Shown here: in pieces, positions 1 through 11,880 of the stretch | Numbering within the stretch: the first letter of the stretch is position 1 | Layout: every line of letters begins with the position of its first letter | Origin: Heliocidaris erythrogramma | Taxonomy: Eukaryota > Echinodermata > Echinoidea > Camarodonta > Echinometridae | Direction of reading: 5' to 3' | NCBI GenBank assembly: GCA_025617745.1 | Contig: CM046868.1 | Span: forward strand, 19,720,615-19,784,614 | DNA length: 64,000 nucleotides | Notes under the pieces: generated by a model | What the model was told of the DNA's origin: nothing | What the model saw: only the letters and a program-made list of their open reading frames with translations | Database searches by the model: none | Translations under genes and position numbers: made by a program

Positions 1-790
1 AAATGGACAAAATGATTTTGTTAATTCTATTTTGTAACAGAATGAATTATTATGTTTAACAGAATGAATTCTGTTAAACATAATAAATTCTGTTATAAAA
101 TGAAAATGAACAAAACCGTTCGGTCCTGGTCCTGTGCGTAAGGAACGAATTCTGTTACAAAATGAAAATGGACAAAACCATTTGGTCCTGGTCCTGAGCA
201 TACGGAATGAATTCTGTTACAAAATGAAAATGGACAAAATCATTTAGTTAATTCTATTTTGTAACAGAATGATTTTGTTACGAAATGAAAATGGACAAAA
301 TCATTTTGTCCTATACATTTTGTAACAGAATGATTTTGTTATACGTAATGAAATACGAAAAAATCATTTTGTCCTTGCAATTTTGTAACAGAATGATTCT
401 GTTACAAAATGAAAATGAACAAATCATTTTGTCCTGTCCATTTTGTAACAGCTATAATTTGGTTACAGAATGAAATGGACAAAATTATTTTGTCCTGTCA
501 ATTTTGTAACAGAATGATTTCGTTACAAAATGAAAATGGACAAAATTATTTTGTAATGTCAATTTTGTAACAGAATGATTTCGTTACAGAATAAAATGGG
601 AGTGTAAAATATTTTGTCACAAAATAAATTTTTGTTACAGAATGAAAATGGTCAGAATCATTTTGTTACAGAATAACCTTTCCAAATTCATTTTGTAACA
701 AAATGAACCGTTGTTCAATAATTTTGTAACAGAAGACAGTTTTGCGGGAATTTTGTCACGAAATGAGGCAATTTTGTAACGGAATAGGCA
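1..790. repeat. palindromic tandem satellite, unit about 61 bp
   Basis: About a dozen degenerate units built from the words ATGGACAAAAT, ATTTTGTCCTGTC and TTTTGTAACAGAATGA repeat head to tail. Each unit is itself near-palindromic, because TTTTGTAACA meets its reverse complement TGTTACAAAA and GACAAAAT meets ATTTTGTC. Either strand could therefore fold into serial hairpins. The array starts before the window and decays by about 790. Short open frames here are by-products of the repeat and are not called as genes. Confidence 0.85.
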
Positions 791-911
791 CTTTACACTT
801 GGCGCCCCATACACACCATGACCACACTGAAACCAAATACATACAGTGAACTTAATGTGCAGGTTCCTTTTGTACATATTTCAGTGTGAATCACTATTAA
901 GAGAAAGAGAG

Positions 912-952
<41 letters not shown>

Positions 953-1892
953 CACAGAGTCTTTACAGACAGGTGGCCTTTCTATGCAAGTGGTTGCTAA
1001 AATAGGTTTGACTGTATCGACTAAGAAACCTGTATATGAGGACCGCCCAGGGGAGACATGACATGGTCTTTGTGCATGTATATAGGCAATTGTATTTACA
1101 TGTATATATGTTACCGGTTATCATGTTTCAGTGAGATGCACTGATCAATGGAAGCATCTATGTGGTCTGTATAAACAGGTGGTCTTTCTATACAGGTGGT
1201 CGCTATTAAAAGCAAGTTTCCTCTGCCTATATTTCTAATTCCGAATTCGGATAACCATATAACACAGTAGTTCTATATACCAATTGTTTCTAGTATAATG
1301 TGCAAAATCACCATCTTCATAAAAAGAATGGAAGTTTGGATGGAGTTTTGTATCGATGCAATCAATTTGCAAATAAGGGCTTCACATAGTAAATGAAGAG
1401 GCAATCCACAGCAAACTTAATAGATTTTTATTTCTTGTGTTTGGGAATATAAAGTAAGAGGAGTCGAAGATATTTTTCATGCAGCAATTGCTTACGACCA
1501 ATACAGAGTGAAACATGTAGGGTTAGTTTTAGATAAGCTTTATATATAAAAATGTGTTTTGTCCATGGAATCTTTCTTGTTTAGTGAATTTTTCTTCTTC
1601 GTAAATCCTTTTAAAATTCCTAAGCTTTTAGAGACTGATGAAAATATTCGTCAGTCCCGAGCTTAAAAGAACTAAATCGTCTTATGCACGGGTGATTTAA
1701 ATGAACCATTCCTTAAATCAAACAAAATGAATAAGTCGCTATAATATTTTGTGATATTCCCGAAGTGATGTTCCTGTTATGTACAATAAGTATCTTCTGT
1801 CGTAACACTTACGATTTATTACATTTCAATGGCAACTTGATATCACTAACTATGTACTATCATGACTATAGAGGTCTGTAAGATTGCAATCG
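791..1892. other. non-coding stretch with a GA microsatellite
   Basis: No gene is visible. A GA run lies near 900-950. A short motif resembling CAGGTGGYCTTTCTATRCA occurs twice, near 970-1000 and 1170-1205, suggesting a decayed repeat. The rest is AT-rich and featureless. Confidence 0.5.
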
Positions 1893-1900
1893 GTTGGAAG

Positions 1901-3158
1901 CAAGGGTGTCGATCCGTGTTCACGAGTGGGGGATGACCGGCGAGGGAGCAAAGCCAGTGGCGTATCTAGGGATTATGGCGCCCGGGACAAGAAATGAAGT
2001 TACGCACCCCCCTAGTGCCCAAATCTATTTACGTTAGAGAGGGAGCAAAGCGACCGAGCGGAAAATTTTTAACCCTAAAAAACGCAATTTCTTGTGCATT
2101 TTACCCAGGAAATTTTGCAATTGACCACGCAAGTGAGCGGTAGAGAGGCTCGAATTTTATACATTGATAGACGGTTTTCTATTCACTCACTTCTACAATC
2201 GGGAGCAAAACTAACGAAAACCCTATATAGGCTTGGGAAACAGCGGATATTTCTTTCAAAAGTTGAACCTTTGCAAATGCTGTTTTATACACTTTATCCT
2301 ATATTGGGGGCCCAATATTTAGCAAGAGTCATATTAAACTTACATGATATAGCTAGCAAAGCAATTACATCTTTATTTTTTCAAATTTTGAACCCTTTAA
2401 GTTATTTAAGAACTATATAGGCCTACTGGGGGCGCAAAGTTACGAGATCCTGAAAATAATTATGCGAAGGAGCAAAGCGACCGAACCTTGGAAAGTTTTT
2501 GCATTTCAAACCTTCAAAAACTAGATTTCTTTTTTTAAATTTTTTTAAATTTTTTTTATTCATTTATTTATTTATTTATTTTTTGGTTGGGGGGGGGGGC
2601 ATAATCTTTATTATTATTATTATTATTATTACTGAGCGAAGCGACCGAGCGGGGGAGGATGTGGGAGGGAATATCCCCCCTCTCACACCTGGACCCCTCA
2701 GAAGAACAGCCTTTGGCTGAAGAGGGTGATCCAGCCCATGTGTGGAAATAATTTTAAAAAGAAAGAAGAAATTTTTTTAAAATCTGTCTATAAAACTTGC
2801 ACTTTAGAGCATCCCAAAATGTTTTTTTAATGAAAAGAATGAATACACGGATCTACGCCAATGGACGGAACCCCTAAAATGAGAATAGCAATGCGAGCGA
2901 ACGAATTTTCTTCGATATTTTCGCATTGAAATTATGGATTTTCGTATTTCCTTACTTCTAATCATTAAATAATGTGATGGTATTTCAAGATCAAACATAA
3001 TGGGTTTGGATAATTATTAGTTTTATATTAATGTATCATAATTCTTATTTATTGTATCCAAAAATACTGGGGGATGATAATACAGGCCATCCCCCACCTC
3101 AATTTTTTTTTTGATATATACGCCCATCCGCCCCCCCCCCCCCGGATCGACACCCATG
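1901..3158. mobile_element. non-autonomous hAT-like DNA transposon, 1.26 kb
   Basis: The left end CAAGGGTGTCGATCCG and the right end, read inverted as CATGGGTGTCGATCCG, form terminal inverted repeats with one mismatch. They are flanked by a perfect 8-bp direct repeat GTTGGAAG (1893-1900 and 3159-3166), the target-site size of hAT elements. The interior contains several copies of a GAGCRAAGCGACCGAGCG motif, G and C homopolymers, and near 1950 a second hAT-like end (CAGTGGCGTATCTAGG), which suggests nesting or composite origin. No transposase frame is visible; the 108-codon frame at 2094-2420 has no recognisable domain. A similar motif recurs in the element at 26598-27977. Confidence 0.85.
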
Positions 3159-3166
3159 GTTGGAAG

Positions 3167-6100
3167 ATTTACGACTAACCTCGACTAATCTCAACCATTT
3201 ATAAGATAGGACCCTGCATTAACTTTATATTAAAATTATCAAAATTAAGCCAAAGACAAAACAAAAGCAAACAAAAAAAAAACCAAAAAGGTATTTGTTG
3301 TCGTGAATTCATATCAACTTTGAAACATTTACCAAAGGTTTGCAAGGTTATGCCTCAGCTTTTACTGAAAAAAATGAATCTTTACTCTCTTAATAAAGAA
3401 GGTATGCATGGAATAAGAGACATGAATCTTGTATGACAGTAGTTTCAGAAACGAAGTTTTAAAAAAAATCATTACTTGAATACTTACTTTAAAAATAACT
3501 TGTTGCAGTGGCCTGCGGATAAGCGTTGATTCATGTGCTCTCTATAAGACTAGCCCCAAAATGCCCACTATTCTTCAGAATTTATTTCATTAAGAATTAT
3601 TGTTCATGTGCTGGCAGCGATAACCTAGCATCACATAACGGTCTGGACTGATTTTGTCTCATTGTCCAATTGATAGCCTGCAAATGGTTTATACTAGTTT
3701 TGCTTGATTGATTGATTGATTTATTTATTTCAATTCTTTATCCAGAGTAGCCTGTTCAGTTACAATCATTATATAAAAGTACAGAATTCGTATAAAATAA
3801 AATGAAATAGAAGATACATTAAAATGATAAAAACGGCACTGGTCTTCCACAGGGCTCTGCGTAATGCAAAAATAAATATATACATACTTCATGAACACAA
3901 TGACATATCGTTTACGTAATAATATTTTTAATTCATTCACTTTTAAGTATATTAATTGGAAAAGAGGAATTAAAAAGCAGGTTCTTTAGGAATAGAGAGA
4001 GGAAGATAAAGAGAGGGAGAGAAGAAATACATGGTGAGCGAGAGTATAATAAGAGCAAAGGAAGGACTGACCAGAAAAAGGAAAAAAATGAGAAATAGAC
4101 TTAGTGGCAAGGGCAGAGAACAATGAAGAGAGAGAAATTAAACAGAGTAGGCTCTAAAAAAATTGCCCTACATGAGAGAAAATAATGTGTCTGACAAACT
4201 TATGGAGATTGAAATTTCGTATGCGAAAATACAATCACATTTTACTCCACAAATTCGGCAAAAAGAACATGATTTGGGCACACAATATTGCTGCAAATGT
4301 TGATCGGACGCATAATTACCTTCAAGTTGTGCAATTTTGTATCCAACATTTATTTTTAAGTGTACAAAAACATGAATGAAAATGAGATCACATTCATTAA
4401 TTTTATCAAAAACGACACGCCATTGCAATATTTCATGGCGTGATTCAAGGCAGCGGACTTGAAGGTCGAAGTTAGCGAGCAAACACTGACCGTACCAGTC
4501 GGTTACGATGGCTCTCGCTGTGTATAGCGCTGAGTGGCGCTGGTAGTAAGTATATAATCATCAATATGCAAATTATTAGAAGTAGATTCGTCGTTCTTGA
4601 TGCATTTGTGGTACATCAACATCTTACTCAAAAGGAATATTTGTTGTTCTTTTCTTGATTTTATTCGAAAACATTTCTCTTTAATAAAGCCAACACTCAA
4701 GCGCTTACTTCATAAAGATTTTATAGTGCTTATTTATTGTGCTTCTTTATTGAGCGTTTTGGAGTTATGCCTAGATAACTCCATTGATTGTAGGATAATT
4801 GAAAAAAATCTCTATTTTCTCGTCACCTTCTCACACCCCCCCCCCCCCCTCTCTCTCTCTCTCTCTCTGCTGTTTTACGCTTAATTATTTTTTTAGGTGC
4901 TTATATTTTGGTGCACTCTTGAATACGAGTGTACGGTCTGTAGGCCTGTAAATTTTCCAGTCTCCCCTTCTCTCTTTTTATTTCTCTCTTTCCCTCTCAC
5001 TCTCTCACATCATCTCTCAATTACATCACGTCCACAATGCTAAGCAAATACCCTGACGTTATATGCAAATTCATGCAACAGTTTTAATTTTAGAAAGCTT
5101 TCCTATTATTGTGGAGAACAAATAAATGGTGACGATAACAGAAGGTTTCATTTTCCTTGCTTGTCGGGATAATTAAACATGCAAACTTGTTCTCTAGAGA
5201 CAAGAGCTAGAGCTGTAGTGGCATTACATAATAATTGCCAGGAATAATAGCTTTCATCAGTTTTGAATGAACGCGTCACCCAATTCTTGCACGTTCCGGT
5301 CGATTGTCTGTAAAGATATGCCAGTTGTACACGAGGCGTCATTTGCCTGACGCAGGACTGCGTCAGCACATCGCGGTCTTTGACGCACCCTGTGATGATG
5401 ACGATATCGTACAAAACTGAATGCAAAATGAACAGTGCAAAAATTGCTTTAAAAAATTACTGGTGTATGGGCTAAAACTCGGCTCACACGAGGTCTTTTG
5501 TGTGTCACGAAAGAGCAATATCGTTTAAAAAGTGATTGCAAAATGAACAAGGCAAACAATAACTTTAATAACAAAATGTCGCCACGTGTGCAACGGACAT
5601 TATGAATTGTGGTCGAGATACGATTATAAAGGTTGGGTCAAACTATTGCCAGATGAGTCATTTTGGTTTATGAAGATGATTTGAAGGTTGGCCAGATGAA
5701 ACTTGTTAACCCACAAAATATATGTATTGCGAAGGTTTAAACGGTTTGAAAGTAGTACTATGGATGAGAATTTGGCAGGAAGAAAGATATTCTAAAAAAA
5801 AAGGGGGGGGGGTAGAGAGAGAAAGAGAGAGAGCGAGCGAAGAAATTGAAAGCGATAGAGACATGTAGACACGGGAATATTACTCCTTATGCATATTATG
5901 GAGAAAGCTGCTTTCTCTTTAAAGGTTTATTATAATTTGGAAGATTTTTTAAAGTAAACAAAATAGTTCCTTTCATGGTATGGATCTTATTTAAACATGA
6001 TAGAACACTCATCATCAAACTTGTACATTATTAGAGTAAGAGTTAATGTTTTCAAATGAAATTATTTTGATGAGGATCGCTTGATTCCTTGCGCCGGTAC

Positions 6101-6525
6101 ATAAATTATTACCCCCTTCGGATCCATAGTGCTTTATGCTGTCTGCTATTGCTCTGTATTACTCTTTTCGTTAGTTTTGCTCAGTCTTGGGCAAGACCTA
6201 TAATTATCTCATTTAAAAAGGCATTATGCTGTACCATTTCTTTTGAAATTATAATGTATATCGGGTAGTAGCTAAGTTTTTAACAATTAAAATCTCATTT
6301 TAATTTTGATATATATATATATACTTATCAAAATCAGATTAGTATCTTTAAATAAATACAGGTATGAAGGACATTCGATATATTGTTGCTTATTTGTGTC
6401 TGTATCTGTGATTGCTTGCCCCTTTTACTTCATTTTTATTCATGTTATAGATTATGGCGATATTTTGAAGGAAATAGACCTCACATCCAGTATTCACAGG
6501 ACAGGGCCACGCTCAGTTGGATCTC
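3167..6525. other. AT-rich non-coding region with simple repeats
   Basis: No gene is supported. A TGAT tetranucleotide run near 3706-3725 is followed by TTTATTTATTTCAATTC, resembling the tails at 28076 and 37220 and probably marking an old retroelement end. A C run passing into a CT run lies at about 4838-4868, and an A/G/GA run at about 5794-5840. Near 5400-5440 and 5530-5570 a short stretch containing GCAAAATGAACA is repeated. Open frames here are short and of unbiased composition. Confidence 0.5.
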
Positions 6526-6533
6526 GTTGTGTT

Positions 6534-6689
6534 CAGTGCCGTATATAGATAGAGTCTGGCCAACTCGGCTCCAGTTGGGTAACAACATGGCGCATATTCC
6601 TTTGTTACAAGCATACATAACAAAGGAATATACGCCATGTTGCTACCCAACTGAAACCGAGTTGGCCAGACTCTCTCTATACGGCACTG
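6534..6689. mobile_element. foldback hairpin MITE, hAT-like, with 8-bp target-site duplication
   Basis: A 156-bp near-perfect palindrome. The left arm starts CAGTGCCGTATA and the right arm ends TATACGGCACTG. The arms are about 72-75 bp each with a few mismatches, closing on a loop of about 10 bases near 6610-6619. It is bounded by a perfect 8-bp duplication GTTGTGTT (6526-6533 and 6690-6697). The CAGTG terminus and 8-bp duplication fit the hAT superfamily. It cannot code for protein, and its transcript would fold into a long hairpin. Confidence 0.92.
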
Positions 6690-6789
6690 GTTGTGTTTTT
6701 AGTGTAGCGTCCCCTCTCGTTTAAAACAGTCGAGGCGAACTCACGTAAACCGATCTTTCTACTTTCTCTTCTGAAAGCATTACATTTCG

Positions 6790-7640
6790 TTGAAAATTTC
6801 ATATTCAAATAACTTATTACAATAATTTTGAATATCCAATTTTAATGAACTTTCCAAATTAAATCTCGTAGTCTTGCATTTACAACAGTTCAGCTTTTCC
6901 CGCTTGTCCGAGGTCAATACTGTCAAGAATACGCACTCGATCACGATCACATACCCATCATATTCCCTAACACACAGAGATCCCGAATTGGGCTACATTT
7001 ATATAAAAATAACAATTGAAAACAGTCGGTTATATCCATATTTATTCAAGCAAACACATTAAACGCATACAGTTGAAAACTTTCACCAAACAGGTCACTT
7101 GTTCACGAACTATGCAGACTTTACTACAAATTGCTTATCAGCTTCGAATCTTTGTTGTTTTACCACGCACCCAACCTTTTCTGTCAATATTTGAATAACT
7201 TTTATAAGAAATTATTTGTTGAAAGGAAATCATCGTGGTTTTCCGTTATTCAAGTTTTCTCTTTTCCATGATATGAAATGTTTTTGAGGGATATTGTAAA
7301 TTACCGATTTTTCTTCAAAACATACACGCATAGGCTTTTATTTTCTACTTTGAATTAAACATAAACGACTCATTCCCCCCTCAACCAATCATAGTACAAT
7401 TATCTTCACAAATCCTACATGTCATCTTGACTTTAATTGTTACAATGATTTAATTCGTTAAAGGAAGCTTTTAAGCTTCTAACCGAATTTTATTGCACTT
7501 TTTATTTAACAAAAAAAATCATTTTAGTATATTATCACATATAGCTCTTTCGGGGTCTATTTCTTTCCTTTAAATTCTTTGGCAATTCTTATTTCCTGTA
7601 CCTAACCAAGATGAAATAGAACAATATATAAATACAAGAA
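6790..7640. repeat. segmental duplication block A, copy 1
   Basis: This stretch aligns in direct orientation, with substantial divergence, to 28240-29090. Shared words include TACAACAGTTCAG, CTATGCAGACTTT or TTATGCAGACTTT, AGTCCTACATGGCAT or AATCCTACATGTCAT, and AGGAAGCTTT. No conserved reading frame connects the two copies, so it looks like duplicated non-coding DNA. It is the outermost block of the duplication that also carries the two paralogous genes. Confidence 0.6.
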
Positions 7641-7884
7641 TACAGTAAGAGAACAGTTTTGATGGTGCATGTACAATAGTCATGATAGAACAATCACCAA
7701 GCATTACAAAGTCTAAGCACTGATTCACAAGATACATTGGCCCAAAACACTTTCTTTTAAAATTCAGTTTTACCTTACACAAAAAATCCCCGATGAAATG
7801 CACAATCATATAGTACACAGTAAAGATTACTAAAAGATGAACTACAGAATGAATACTAAGACAATCTTAAACTCTTTGTCTGAA

Positions 7885-8590
7885 AGGGACACATTCATGA
7901 GAGAAAAAGTTAGAGAAATAGATCAGTAAAAGAAAAATCCGACAAAGAATAAGAGAGCTATGAAGTTTTAAAATTCTACGGAAATCTCAAACTGGCAACT
8001 CCGGGTCATGTGACTGTGATACCTTGAGATGTCATGGATTCACTACTTTCCAATTTGTTTTTGTACATGAAATGCCATTATTTATATAGCAATTTTATTC
8101 CTGTGCTCGAAGTATAGTGAGGGTAACATGTTTTTGTATATCATCTTGTAAAAACTAGGCATATTCTTTCATTAAATTGACCAAAAGAAAAATGATATTT
8201 GTATATTAAAAAAAATATCAAATCCTATCAAGTTTCATTTTTCTTTGGTGCACAACATGTTCCTTATTCCTATGCTCGAGGCATTAAGGGCGGAATGTTT
8301 TGGCATGTCCTCTTGTTTAAACTAACTCTATTCTTTTACTATTTCGAGAAAAAAAAAAAAGATATTTGGGGTCATTTTTGTGTACAAAAACAAATGTAGT
8401 GAATCCATGACATCACAGGATATCACAATCACATGACCCGGAGTTGCCAATTTGGGATTTCTATAGAATTTTAAAAAAAAACCATAACTCTCTTATTCTT
8501 TGTCGGATTTTTCTCAAACTTGCATTGATCTATTTCTTTAATTTTTGTGCGTTTGTTTAAAGCAACTGTTTTGCTCACGAATGTGTCCCT
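7885..8590. mobile_element. TTAA-flanked MITE with long inverted arms
   Basis: The ends AGGGACACATTC and GAATGTGTCCCT are inverted, and the arms pair over more than 150 bp (7885-8060 with about 8400-8590; both contain CCGGGTCATGTGA or its complement and a CCGACAAAGAATAAGAGAG word). The right flank is TTAA (8591-8594); the left is TGAA (7881-7884), one mutation away. This TTAA-targeting, AGG-ended structure fits piggyBac/Kolobok-type non-autonomous elements. The interior has no recognisable transposase. Confidence 0.8.
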
Positions 8591-8594
8591 TTAA

Positions 8595-9110
8595 ATCAGT
8601 TCAGAATAATCTCTCAAGATAGAGGGATGAAAAGAGGGAAAAGTATTTGCACAAAATCCATAATCGTAACATAATATATGAAAGGAGTATCATATTAATA
8701 AAGATATAACTTGTAAGAGGAAAAGGCGAGATATCTGATATTATATGATACAACAGAAAACATAAAAAAGTACAATTTTATTTTGTGTTGATTCACACAT
8801 TTTGTGTATCGAAAAAAAATTGTATTACACTAATATGTACACTTCTGTTCATTATGAAAATACATATGAACAGAAATTATATTGAAAGTATATGTTATTT
8901 TTTACATGATTCATTAACCCCATGCTTCTCAGCAATCTTATCTTTTCTTATATTACCTTTATTGCGTTCTAGGAAGTGATGAATGTAATATGAATAATAT
9001 ATGATTCTGTTTACGTGGCTAGAAATTATATATTAGTAGTAATTTTTCAGGGCATTATTTGTAGACTTCTCAAGTGTTTTCAATACAATAATGCAACATC
9101 TGCTTGCACA
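8595..9110. other. AT-rich spacer
   Basis: I see no gene, repeat boundary or RNA motif here. Confidence 0.45.
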
Positions 9111-9112
9111 TA

Positions 9113-10425
9113 GACTATTGGAAATGAATGTATGTACACCCAAAGACTGTTCTTTGGATTCATATATTTTATTAAAAAGACCTCAACAAGAAAGACTGGA
9201 GGCCATTAAATCAGGCACCTAGGTAATCAGTACAGGGGTTACAAAGGGTCGTGTTTTATCTCCAGTCCTGTTCTCCCTGTATACCAGTAGCTGTATCAGT
9301 GACAATGAGACCTGTACTATCATTAAATATGTCGATGATGCGGTAATTACTGGTCACCTCACAGAGGAGAAAGCAAATGACTATTTTTCACTTCAGTAAG
9401 AACATTCACCGAATGACGTGATGTGCATTATCTTCACTTATATGTAGCCAAAACAAAAGAGTTAGCAGGTTAGTGTTCGATTTTTCGGAGGAAATCGAAA
9501 CTATAATAATGAGCACGAACCGCTCGTTCTGCATAATAATAATAATAATAATATTCAGCTTTTATATAGCGCCTAATACATCGGAGATGTCTCTAAGCGC
9601 TTTACAGATATATTATTACCCTGGTCATCGGATTCTGGCATGCCCGCACACAATGTATGCACATTCTCCGCTCCCTGGGGAGTATTCCAGCCAGTCGCCT
9701 GTTAAGCGCACACATGCTAAGCAAAGGACATTAACTTTCGCCATCCTACCGGGTACCCATTTAACACCTGGGTGGAGAGTGGCAAATGTAGATTAACGTC
9801 TTGCCAAAGGACGCTAGTGCTGCGGTGGGATTCGAACGCCGGACCTCGTGGTTCACAGTCCAGGGACTTATCCACTGATCCACAACACCTCTACATGACA
9901 AGGAGGTTGAGCAGGTGAATGAGTATTTATCTGGGAACTCGGGAAGTCTAGTTACAAATGCAGTAGATTGGACAGAAAACGTACAAACACTGTGCAAAAA
10001 AAGGAAACCAGAGATTAGACTTTCTGAGCGTAATGAGAAACCTCCATGTCGACAAAACTCTCCCGATATTGTTTTACCGCTCTTTAATCCAGAGCATACT
10101 CACCATGCTCACGTACAACCTGGTATGTTATTATGGGAATGGTACACAGCAAAACCAAGATTGCTTAGACCGAGTGAGAAGAGTGGCTCAACGAATTATA
10201 TGAAATGACCTGTCTTCTCTTAGTTGTTTCTTTGAAGAGAGAGTACGGTCAAAAATCAACAAAATTATAAACGATCAGAGTCATCCTCTTAACGAACATT
10301 ATACATTTAATCGCTCTGGTATCAGGTTGCGCGTGCCCCGTACAAATTATCTGTATCCAACTCAATTCACATGTTCAACCAACGTGTCAGAAGGGAGTAA
10401 AGGCTCAGAGTATAGGCCATCGTTC
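9113..10425 (+). mobile_element. 5'-truncated L2/Rex-like LINE remnant, split by a SINE
   Basis: Translated with stops and frame changes, 9181-9400 gives a reverse-transcriptase palm: a STGVTKGRVLSPVLFSLYT segment followed about 20 residues later by IIKYVDDAVITG, the YVDD catalytic box. After the SINE at about 9519-9893, the downstream part of the same ORF continues: KEVEQVNEYL near 9903, and the C-terminal region with DRVRRVAQRII near 10165 and INDQSHPLN then FNRSGIRLRVPRTN near 10250-10350. These are hallmarks of the 3' half of L2/Rex-type LINEs. The element is 5'-truncated, interrupted by several stops and frameshifts, and dead. Confidence 0.8.
9519..9893 (-). mobile_element. tRNA-headed SINE inserted in the LINE, minus orientation
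   Basis: Read on the minus strand, the head contains AGTGGATAAG (A-box-like) and GGCGTTCGAATCCC (B-box-like), typical of a tRNA-derived pol III promoter. It ends in AGGCGCTATATAA and then an ATT trinucleotide run, a tail widely shared by SINEs that borrow L2-type LINE machinery. It interrupts the reading frame of the surrounding LINE, so it is younger than the LINE. A clear target-site duplication was not found. An older copy of the same SINE lies at 40590-40790. Confidence 0.85.
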
Positions 10426-10429
10426 ATTT

Positions 10430-11585
10430 AATTAGACTTTACTGCACACCTTTATTTCGGTACGTAAAGTTTATATCAGATTTCTGATTTATACAATATA
10501 ATGAATGTATAATATCAAAGATGCATTGAAAATTGATGTATGTTTGAGCAGTAGGCTTATATGACGTATATAGGATTATGACAAGAAACGATGGGTACAG
10601 AAGATAAGAAATCAGGAGAAGAAGGACATAGAAGTTGGAAAGAATAAGAGAAGGAAGCAAACTCAACTATTATTTCTCAAATAAGTAATAAGTACATATA
10701 TATACACTTGAGCACAAGTTATGATTAGTTATGTAATATGAACATGATATACAGTCAGAAATATGATAAGAAGAAGGAAAAGATGATGAGAGGAAGGAGA
10801 AATAAGCCGAAATGAACGAATTAGAAAGCAATAAAACGAAACAGACTGAATAGATAAAAGAGGGAAAGGGGAATAGGTTAATACATGTAATTAACTAGTA
10901 AACCATGAATGCAAAATCAATGGGCAAAGTTAATGCCGTGCAGAGAATTTCTTTGTTTTATTGTATTTACATGAATGTTATGTCGTATTGTATTGTACTA
11001 TATTTCATTTTTCTTTCTGTAATGCTGGTGGAAATCAAATTTCTACGATTTTATGAGGATCAGACTGAACAAAATTATAAAATTATCAATTATGTATTTT
11101 CCAACGGCAAAAAAATATGAACGAAGAAGCATTGAAATTTATGAAATAGGGATAAATCAGTAACAAACTTTTGGTACATATGCAAACAAATTAAAAAGTA
11201 AAGTAAAGCAAATACATGTATTTGAAAGTTTGGTAAACAAAAAAGGAAGTATTTTTTCAAACCAAAAACCAATAAACACATTTGCAAAAGATGAATCTCT
11301 AATAAATCCCATTAATTCCATATGTTTCAAAATAATACCGTTAAAAACATATAAATTATATTCCACTTAAGTACATTTATGTGTAGATGATTATGGCCTG
11401 TGATTACGTCCATAGGATGATATCACAAAAATCAATGTACATATGTGTTTTAGCATATTAAAAAAAAAATAAAAGAAGTTTGCATTGTAGCCTATGAAAG
11501 GTTACAACAGATACGCTTTGATCATATTTATCATAGATACCTTTGAGATCTTCCCTTAGGAATTTCCCTTAGGAATTGAAATTTA
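10430..11585. other. AT-rich intergenic stretch downstream of paralog 1
   Basis: No gene or bounded repeat is visible. Frames of 65-75 codons at 10439-10666 and 10905-11366 have AT-biased composition and no domain signatures. Confidence 0.45.
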
Positions 11586-11880
11586 AGGCACCAGAGCCTG
11601 TAAAGAAATTAAACTTTGGGCAGGAATGCCGGTAAGTTAATGAAATTGTACCCAGCAATTCCCGTAAAAAGTGAAACTTTAAGCAGCAGCAATAAATGGA
11701 ACTTTAGCCAGCAATTCCCTTAAAGAAATTAGATTTTAACCAGCAATTCCCATAAAGAAAGGGACTTTTTCGGCAGCAACCCCCAGTTAAGAAATATAAC
11801 TTTGGACAGCTAAAAGAAATGAAACTTTTAATAGGCAGCGATCCCAGTAAATAAAACAATTCCCGAAAAGAAATTGAATT
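11586..11880. repeat. degenerate 30-35 bp tandem repeat in the 3' flank of paralog 1
   Basis: A loosely conserved unit reading CAGCAATTCCCGTAAAGAAA plus a variable AACTTTA segment repeats about eight times directly after the stop codon of the gene. The same degenerate repeat lies at the matching place beside paralog 2 (39060-39375), so it predates the duplication. It probably forms part of the 3' UTR or immediate 3' flank. Confidence 0.75.

Noticed and set aside
9473-9796. 107-codon plus-strand frame
   Set aside because: It crosses the boundary of the LINE remnant and lies mostly on the wrong strand of the nested SINE.
9800-9893. Possible tRNA gene on the minus strand
   Set aside because: A- and B-box-like words are present, but the flanks do not fold into a complete cloverleaf and the sequence continues into a SINE body and tail.
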